A stretch of DNA of 10,613 bases from an uncultured Oscillibacter sp. (lineage in GTDB: Bacteria; Bacillota; Clostridia; Oscillospirales; Oscillospiraceae). The stretch is taken from the NCBI RefSeq assembly GCF_910587525.1, contig NZ_CAJULS010000086.1:1-10613 (forward strand). The letters are read 5' to 3'. This document shows, in pieces, positions 6,221-10,613 of this stretch. Numbering within the stretch: the stretch's first letter is position 1; each line of letters starts with the position of its first letter. The notes under the pieces are model-generated. The model saw only the letters and a program-made list of their open reading frames with translations, ran no database searches and had not been told where the DNA came from. Made by a program: the position numbers and the translations under genes.

Positions 6221-6304
6221 CCGTGGGCCGGGCCTTTGGCCCGGCCCACGGCCTCCTTCAGCCGCTTTCAAAGCGCGGACACAACCCCGCGTTTTGAAAA
6301 CGGC
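6221..6304. other. Two stem-loops between binding protein and first permease
   Basis: Hairpin 1: arms CCGTGGGCCGGGCC (6221-6234) and GGCCCGGCCCACGG (6238-6251), 14 bp perfect, loop TTT. Hairpin 2: 6261-6278 pairs with 6287-6304 through GCCG/CGGC, TTTCAAA/TTTGAAA (one mismatch below and one G-U above) and CGCGG/CCGCG, with an 8-nt loop. No T-run follows either. In sugar ABC operons such intercistronic structures commonly keep the binding protein in excess over the permeases through partial termination or 3'-end protection; that role is inferred here. No promoter is obvious between them and the permease. Confidence 0.7.
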
Positions 6305-6345
6305 CGGAGGGGTCCGTGCGGGAGAAAATTTAGGGAGGTGTCCCC

Positions 6346-7287
6346 GTGAGCAAACTGACTGCGCCAAAGGCCGCCCCCGCGGGCAGCACGACAGCCCGCT
6401 CCGGCAAGAAGGTTTTCCGCAAAATCGAACCGTACATCTGGATCGCCCCCAGCGTCATCCTCATGGCCATCTTTATTGTGGTACCCATCTGCAAGGTGTT
6501 CCAGATGTCCATGAATCAGGTGACTAAAACCAACCAGCTCAAGGGCTTCAACAACTTTGAAAACTTCATCAAGGTGGTCAAGGCCCCCGCCTTTACCTTG
6601 GTGCTGAAAAACACCCTGGTGTGGACCATCGCCGTGGTTGTGCTGTCCACCGTGCTGGGCTTTATGCTGGCCCTGGTCCTGAACAACAAGTTCCGCGGCC
6701 GGAAGATCGCCCGGGCCATCGTGGTGTTCCCCTGGGCCACCACCCTGGTCATCCAGGCCAGCGCCTGGGGCTTCATCATCAATAAGGACTACGGCACGCT
6801 GAACACCCTGCTGATGAAGATCGGCCTGATCAGCCAGCCGGTGAACTGGACGCCCACCCCGGAGGCCTATTTCGCCTGGGAGATCGCCTGCGGCATCTTT
6901 GTCACCATCCCCTTCGTCACCTTCTGCGTCCTGTCGGGATTGCAGAGCATCGACACCTCCTATTATGAGGCCGCCACGGTGGACGGGGCAAACTACTGGC
7001 AGAAGCTGTTTAAAATCACCCTGCCGCTGGTGAAGTCCTCCCTCACGGTGTCCACGGTGCTGAACATCATCTACGTGTTCAACTCCTTCCCCATCATCTG
7101 GACCATGACCAAGGGCGACCCCGCCAACCGCACCGACACCCTGGTCACCTACCTCTACAAGCTGGCCTTCTACAACGGCAAGCAGGGCGAGGCCTCCGCC
7201 GTCTCGGTTATCGGCTTCCTCATCCTGCTGGTCTGCGCCAGCGTCTACATGATCTACACCCTGCGGAAAGGAGATGACGATTTATGA
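6346..7287 (+). CDS. Sugar ABC transporter permease 1 (MalF/UgpA type)
   Basis: 313 residues starting with GTG, served by GGGAGGTG (6333-6340) 6-8 nt upstream. An N-terminal basic tail (about 1-25) is followed by six membrane segments, roughly YIWIAPSVILMAIFIVV, LVWTIAVVVLSTVLGFMLAL, AIVVFPWATTLVIQASAW, IACGIFVTIPFVTFCVL, LTVSTVLNIIYVFNSFP and VSVIGFLILLVCASVYMI. The EAA loop that docks on the ATPase is EAATVDGANYWQKLFKITLP (residues 208-227), a good match to the family. It forms the transmembrane channel with the next gene product and receives substrate from the lipoprotein. It overlaps permease 2 by 4 nt (ATGA), implying coupled translation. Confidence 0.95.
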   Translation: MSKLTAPKAAPAGSTTARSGKKVFRKIEPYIWIAPSVILMAIFIVVPICKVFQMSMNQVTKTNQLKGFNNFENFIKVVKAPAFTLVLKNTLVWTIAVVVLSTVLGFMLALVLNNKFRGRKIARAIVVFPWATTLVIQASAWGFIINKDYGTLNTLLMKIGLISQPVNWTPTPEAYFAWEIACGIFVTIPFVTFCVLSGLQSIDTSYYEAATVDGANYWQKLFKITLPLVKSSLTVSTVLNIIYVFNSFPIIWTMTKGDPANRTDTLVTYLYKLAFYNGKQGEASAVSVIGFLILLVCASVYMIYTLRKGDDDL

Positions 7288-8147
7288 GCCAGCCCGTGAA
7301 CACCGTGAAAAAGCCGGTTTCCATAAAGAAAACCATTCTGCGCGTCCTGCTCTACTTCGTCGTCCTGGACGTGTGCGTCATCACCCTGTACCCCTACTTC
7401 GCCATGCTGTGCACCGCCCTGAAAAACCGGGTTGAGATTTTCTCCGGCGACAACATCCTGCCGGTGACGGCCCTGTGGTCCAACTTCATCGACATCTGGA
7501 GCCGGGCCCCCATGGCCAAGTACATGCTCAATTCCATCCTGATCGCCGGCGGCTCCACCATCATTGCCATGCTCTGCGGCATTCCCGCCGCCTATGCCCT
7601 GGCCCGGATGAAGTTCAAGGGACAGACCGCTTTCCTGGGCGTCATCATCGTCTCGCAGATGTTCGCCCCGGTGGTGCTGCTGATCGGTATTTACAAGGTT
7701 ATGCTGAGCATGGGCCTGACGGACAGCATCCTGGGACTGATTTTCATCAACGCCGCCTTCAACCAGGCCTTTACCGTCTGGTTGCTGCGGGGCACCTTCA
7801 TGGGTATCTCCGCGGAGATGGAGCAGGCCGCCACCATCGACGGCTGTACCCGGGTCCAGTCCATGATGAAGGTTCTGCTGCCTGTGGCGGCCCCCGGCAT
7901 CGTTACTACGCTGATCTTCATCTTCATCAACGCCTGGAATGAGTACACCGTGGCCCTGTGCCTGATTTCCACCGATATCCTCAAGCCGCTGACTGTTGGC
8001 ATCAACACCTTCAACGGCTATAACATCATCGAGTGGCAGTATCTCTTCGCCGCATCCATCTTCGCCATTATCCCCGTGGTCATCCTCTTTATGTGCATCG
8101 AGAAGAACCTGGTCAGCGGTCTGGCCTCTGGCGGCGTGAAGGGATAA
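7284..8147 (+). CDS. Sugar ABC transporter permease 2 (MalG/UgpE type)
   Basis: 287 residues, the usual length for MalG-like permeases. It starts in the ATGA overlap, with AAGGAG about 11 nt upstream inside permease 1. Six hydrophobic segments are visible, the first at about 18-45 (VLLYFVVLDVCVITLYPYFA). The ATPase-docking loop reads EQAATIDGCTRVQSMMKVLLP (from E180): it has Q181-A182-A183 where the family usually has E-A-A, while the later D-G and L-P are kept. SGLASGGVKG at the C-terminus is the conserved tail of this family. It pairs with permease 1. A 123-nt gap with a possible operator follows before nagB. Confidence 0.95.
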   Translation: MSQPVNTVKKPVSIKKTILRVLLYFVVLDVCVITLYPYFAMLCTALKNRVEIFSGDNILPVTALWSNFIDIWSRAPMAKYMLNSILIAGGSTIIAMLCGIPAAYALARMKFKGQTAFLGVIIVSQMFAPVVLLIGIYKVMLSMGLTDSILGLIFINAAFNQAFTVWLLRGTFMGISAEMEQAATIDGCTRVQSMMKVLLPVAAPGIVTTLIFIFINAWNEYTVALCLISTDILKPLTVGINTFNGYNIIEWQYLFAASIFAIIPVVILFMCIEKNLVSGLASGGVKG

Positions 8148-8192
8148 CGGCCCCGCGTATTCAGAAAAAACTGGTGAATTCCATCTGGAGTG

Positions 8193-8208
8193 TGGTATAC
8201 CATATATT
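8193..8208 (+). promoter_or_regulatory. Possible operator/weak promoter upstream of nagB
   Basis: A perfect 10-bp palindrome, TGGTATACCA (8193-8202), abuts a TATATT (8203-8208) that could serve as a -10. No good -35 is seen at 16-18 bp. The palindrome resembles the NagR/DasR GntR-family site (core TGGTMTAGACCA) with its two central-side bases missing, so specific control of nagBA by an amino-sugar regulator encoded elsewhere is possible. Evidence is by eye only. Confidence 0.35.
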
Positions 8209-8270
8209 AACGGTGATCCATATCCTGCCGGAGTACGCCAAACAGGACTTTTGGAAAGGGAGAGCATACC

Positions 8271-9023
8271 ATGAGAATTTACTGCGAGAAGGACTACGAC
8301 GCCATGAGCCGCCGGGCGGCAAACCTCATCTCTGCCGAGGTAATTCGCCGTCCGGACTGTGTGCTGGGCCTGGCCACCGGCTCTACGCCGGTGGGGACGT
8401 ACCGGCAGCTGGTCGCCTGGCACCAGCGGGGCGATTTCAGCTTTAAAGAGGTCCGCTCTGTGAATCTGGACGAGTACAAGGGGCTGGCCCCCGACCATGA
8501 CCAGAGCTATCGCTATTTTATGCAGGAGCATTTCTTTGACCATATCGACATCTGTCCGGAGAACACCTGGGTGCCCGACGGTTTGGCAGAGGATGCAGCG
8601 GCAGAATGCGCCAGATACGACGAGCGCATCCGCTCTCTGGGCTATGCGGACCTGCAGCTTTTGGGGGTGGGCCGGAACGGCCACATCGGCTTCAATGAGC
8701 CCGGTGAGGATTTTATGAAGGCGACCCACGTGGTGGACCTGGCGGAGAGCACCATCGATGCCAACGCCCGGTTCTTTGCCACCCGGGACGAGGTGCCCAA
8801 GCAGGCCTTTACCATGGGCATCGGCTGCATCATGGCAGCCCGCCGGGTGTTGCTGCTGGCTAGCGGCGCCGACAAGGCAGATGCCATTTACAACGCTGTC
8901 TGTGGGCCCATCACGCCCCGTTGCCCCGGCTCCATTCTCCAGCTCCATAACGATGTGGTGCTGGTGGGCGATGAAGCCGCCCTCAGCAAGCTGATTGAGG
9001 CGGGAGTATGCGTATGCGGATAA
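8271..9023 (+). CDS. nagB: Glucosamine-6-phosphate deaminase (NagB)
   Basis: 250 residues, cytoplasmic. It converts glucosamine-6-phosphate to fructose-6-phosphate and ammonia, the last step of GlcNAc catabolism. Motifs: LATGSTPVGTY (phosphate loop, about 33-43), NLDEYKGL (D67, equivalent of E. coli Asp72), and GRNGHIGFNEPG with H138 (ring-opening His) and E143. Asn136 replaces E. coli Asp141, a change I believe is common in Gram-positive NagB. It is shorter than the 266-residue allosteric E. coli enzyme and resembles the monomeric Firmicutes type. GGGAG at 8258-8262 precedes the ATG by 8 nt. nagA begins inside its 3' end. Confidence 0.96.
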   Translation: MRIYCEKDYDAMSRRAANLISAEVIRRPDCVLGLATGSTPVGTYRQLVAWHQRGDFSFKEVRSVNLDEYKGLAPDHDQSYRYFMQEHFFDHIDICPENTWVPDGLAEDAAAECARYDERIRSLGYADLQLLGVGRNGHIGFNEPGEDFMKATHVVDLAESTIDANARFFATRDEVPKQAFTMGIGCIMAARRVLLLASGADKADAIYNAVCGPITPRCPGSILQLHNDVVLVGDEAALSKLIEAGVCVCG

Positions 9024-10147
9024 CCGGCGGCCAGGTCTTCGACCTGGAACGGGGATTCATTGCCCGGGATGTCTGTACGGACGGCGGGCTGGTCGCTCAG
9101 GCCAGCGGCGGCGGTGAAACGCTGGACGCTGCCGGATGCTATGTGATCCCCGGTCTGGTGGATGTTCATTTCCACGGCTGCGTGGGGGAGGATTTCAGCG
9201 ATGCCACCCCAGAGGGGCTCCAGCGCATTGCGGACTTTGAGCTTTCCCAGGGCGTGACCTATATCTGCCCCGCCGGTATGACATTGCCGGAGGACCAGCT
9301 GACAGCCATCTGCAAAAACACCGCCGCCCACCGCAGGCACAACACCGGCGGCGCGGAGGTGGTGGGCGCCCATCTGGAGGGGCCATTCCTGTGCATGGCC
9401 AAAAAGGGTGCCCAGAACGGGGACTTCCTCCATGACCCGGACGTTCCCATGCTGGAGCGCCTCCAGGCGGCGGCGGAGGGGTGCGTGAAGCTGGTGACTG
9501 TGGCCCCCGAACAGCCCGGCTCCGTTGCGTTCATCAAGGCCGCCAGGGAGATGGACATTCACGTTTCCGTGGGACACACTGTGGCGGACTACAGCACAGC
9601 CAAGGCCGCCTTTGAGGCGGGGGCGGACCACGCCACCCATCTCTTCAACGCCATGCCGCCCCTGGCCCATCGGGACCCCGGCGTTATCGGCGCGGCATAC
9701 GAGGTTCCCGGTGTTCAGCCAGAGCTGATCTGCGACGGCATCCACATCCACCCGGCGGTGGTTCGCCTGACTTTTGACCTGTTCGGCAAAGAGCGAATGA
9801 TCATCATCTCCGACTCCCTCCGGGCTACGGGTATGCCTGACGGCGAATACCCCTTTGGCGGCCAGATGATCGAGGTCCACGGAAGCCGGGCCACCATTCT
9901 GGGTCATCCGGAGACGCTGGCGGGCTCCGTCACCAGCCTCATGGGCTGTCTGCGGCAGGCGGCCGCCTTCGGTATTCCCCTGGCGGACGCGGTACGGGCC
10001 TGCACCTACAACCCGGCCCGGTCTATCGGCATTGAGGACAGAGCGGGTACCTTGGATGTTGGCAAGGAGGCCAGCCTTGTTCTGCTGAATCAGGCGGACC
10101 TGTCCATCCGGACCGTCGTGTTTAAGGGCCAGGTGGTGAAGGGTTGA
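9008..10147 (+). CDS. nagA: N-acetylglucosamine-6-phosphate deacetylase (NagA)
   Basis: 379 residues from 9008. An in-frame ATG at 9014 is equally possible, since GAGG (8997-9000) is 7 nt from 9008 and GGAG (9003-9006) is 7 nt from 9014. Both starts lie within the end of nagB, so translation is probably coupled. It removes the acetyl group from GlcNAc-6-phosphate to give glucosamine-6-phosphate for NagB. It is a metal-dependent amidohydrolase: VDVHFHG supplies H54 and H56, GAHLEGPF supplies E124, SVGHT supplies H190, ATHLFNAMPP supplies H211, and ISDSLRATG supplies the catalytic D269 (numbering from 9008). The C-terminal part (ARSIGIEDRAGTLDVGKEASLVLL) closes the small beta-sandwich domain. 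Length is normal (380-390). Confidence 0.96.
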   Translation: MRMRITGGQVFDLERGFIARDVCTDGGLVAQASGGGETLDAAGCYVIPGLVDVHFHGCVGEDFSDATPEGLQRIADFELSQGVTYICPAGMTLPEDQLTAICKNTAAHRRHNTGGAEVVGAHLEGPFLCMAKKGAQNGDFLHDPDVPMLERLQAAAEGCVKLVTVAPEQPGSVAFIKAAREMDIHVSVGHTVADYSTAKAAFEAGADHATHLFNAMPPLAHRDPGVIGAAYEVPGVQPELICDGIHIHPAVVRLTFDLFGKERMIIISDSLRATGMPDGEYPFGGQMIEVHGSRATILGHPETLAGSVTSLMGCLRQAAAFGIPLADAVRACTYNPARSIGIEDRAGTLDVGKEASLVLLNQADLSIRTVVFKGQVVKG

Positions 10148-10372
10148 GCGCCCTTGCTTTTCCGTTGGATTTGGCGGGATTTTTCGCCTTTCCATAAATA
10201 AACCAGGGCCGCGGGCTGCTCCACTTCCACAGCCCCCGGTACCAAACAAAAGGAGGAAAATCCGCAGCGGCTTGCGGTGCGGCAGTGTGGAGACCTGCCG
10301 TAAAGTCCTCGGGGCCGCGCGTCCCGGGACGAGGTGGAGAGGGCGGAGGCCGCTCCATCAAAGCCGAAGTGT
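10148..10372 (+). other. 225-nt structured non-coding leader upstream of the ABC ATPase
   Basis: No gene is supported here. A faint promoter is possible (TTGGCG 10171-10176, CATAAA 10193-10198, 16 bp apart). A stem with one mismatch joins 10209-10218 to 10230-10239 over an 11-nt loop. A canonical AGGAGG lies at 10251-10256 with no start codon at useful distance. From 10266 on, several helices can form: AGCGGC (10266-10271) with GCCGCT (10349-10354), CGGCAG (10280-10285) with CTGCCG (10295-10300), and CCTCG (10307-10311) with CGAGG (10330-10334). GGTGGAG (10333-10339) with CTCCATC (10353-10359) is an exclusive alternative. This may be a regulatory leader or an inserted element. Confidence 0.5.
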
Positions 10373-10613
10373 ATGGCAACTCTGAACCTGAAGAACATCA
10401 AGAAGGTCTACCCCCACAGCGGCGATCAGAAAAAGGCCAAGAAGAAGGCCGGCGAGCCCGAGAAGAAGGTGAACCTGCAGGTGACCGACGAGGGCGTTGT
10501 GGCCGTGCAGGAGTTCAGTCTGGACATTGCCGACAAGGAGTTCATCGTTTTGGTCGGCCCCTCCGGCTGCGGCAAGTCCACCACCCTGCGGATGGTGGCC
10601 GGCCTGGAGGAGA
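10373..10613 (+). CDS. Sugar ABC transporter ATP-binding protein, MalK/MsmK/UgpC type (partial, 3' end beyond window)
   Basis: The first 80 codons of an ABC ATPase, cut by the window end. MATLNLKNIKKVYP is the usual beta-1 start of MalK/UgpC proteins. The Walker A motif GPSGCGKST follows at residues 62-70, then LRMVAGLEE. Between these lies a Lys/Glu-rich insertion of about 26 residues (about 15-42, with KKAKKKAGEPEKK), absent from E. coli MalK, whose Walker A begins near residue 36. I recall similar insertions in Clostridia homologues. It would power the permeases at 6346-8147. The ATG has no good ribosome site within 12 nt upstream (GCCGAAGTGT), and an in-frame GTG at 10334 is a less likely start. 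Walker B, the signature motif and the TOBE domain are outside the window. Confidence 0.92.
   Translation, partial: MATLNLKNIKKVYPHSGDQKKAKKKAGEPEKKVNLQVTDEGVVAVQEFSLDIADKEFIVLVGPSGCGKSTTLRMVAGLEE

Noticed and set aside
4879..6249. Long minus-strand open frame (456 codons) opposite the binding protein
   Set aside because: It mirrors a clear solute-binding lipoprotein. Its Gly/Val/His-rich translation is what antisense of GC-rich coding DNA gives, and it has no ribosome site. The same applies to the frames at 7254-8948, 8888-10249 and 2661-4049.
10173..10188. Intrinsic terminator after nagA (GGCG...CGCC)
   Set aside because: Only a 4-bp stem with an 8-nt loop and no proper T-run. Too weak to call.
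10260..10383. Leader peptide after AGGAGG 10251-10256 (ATC/TTG start)
   Set aside because: No ATG or GTG in frame at proper spacing. The product would be an Arg-rich, composition-driven sequence running into the ATPase start.
1..10613. CRISPR array, tRNA/rRNA, transposase, integrase or phage genes
   Set aside because: No regularly spaced repeats, RNA-gene signatures or mobile-element protein motifs were seen on either strand.

Overview
The window looks like a chromosomal carbohydrate-use locus from a GC-rich, Gram-positive gut Clostridia member (my best guess is the Oscillospiraceae group, e.g. Flavonifractor/Lawsonibacter/Intestinimonas-like). The reasons are strong AGGAGG-type ribosome sites, sigma-A promoters set in AT-rich gaps, heavy GCC/CTG codon use, a lipoprotein sugar-binding protein, and a MalK/MsmK-type ATPase with a Lys-rich insertion that I recall from Clostridia. 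The taxonomy is inference.

Layout. (1) 1-386, minus strand: the start of a YafY-type HTH regulator, cut by the window edge. (2) 387-682: a divergent promoter region with two back-to-back sigma-A promoters and a perfect 19-bp inverted repeat. (3) 683-3755: a tightly packed operon of galE, a sugar-1-phosphate nucleotidyltransferase and a NahK-like N-acetylhexosamine 1-kinase. (4) 3776-3820: two adjacent perfect hairpins, then an AraC regulator with an N-terminal PocR sensor domain (3847-4713). (5) 4723-4756: a terminator-like inverted repeat, then the promoter of a sugar ABC transporter (binding lipoprotein 4900-6186, permeases 6346-7287 and 7284-8147), with two more hairpins between the binding protein and the first permease. 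(6) nagB (8271-9023) and nagA (overlapping, to 10147). (7) 10148-10372: a structured non-coding leader, then the first 80 codons of the transporter ATPase, cut by the window end.

How the genes fit together. The likely substrate is an N-acetylhexosamine-containing host glycan fragment (GlcNAc, or a disaccharide such as lacto-N-biose or galacto-N-biose). The ABC system would import it. The 1-kinase would give HexNAc-1-phosphate, the nucleotidyltransferase a UDP-sugar, and GalE would interconvert the gluco and galacto forms. GalE carries Cys300 at the position that is Cys in human GALE and Tyr299 in E. coli, which favours UDP-N-acetylhexosamines. NagA and NagB convert GlcNAc-6-phosphate to fructose-6-phosphate. 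The window shows no GH112-type phosphorylase, no GlcNAc 6-kinase and no phosphoacetylglucosamine mutase, so the link between the two branches is not visible here.

No CRISPR array, tRNA, rRNA, insertion sequence or prophage gene was seen. The gene content is a recognisable type of sugar locus. The less ordinary parts are non-coding: the paired hairpins, the divergent promoter palindrome, the twin TCGTACGA sites ahead of the transporter, and a segment of about 112 nt that separates a canonical Shine-Dalgarno from the ATPase start.
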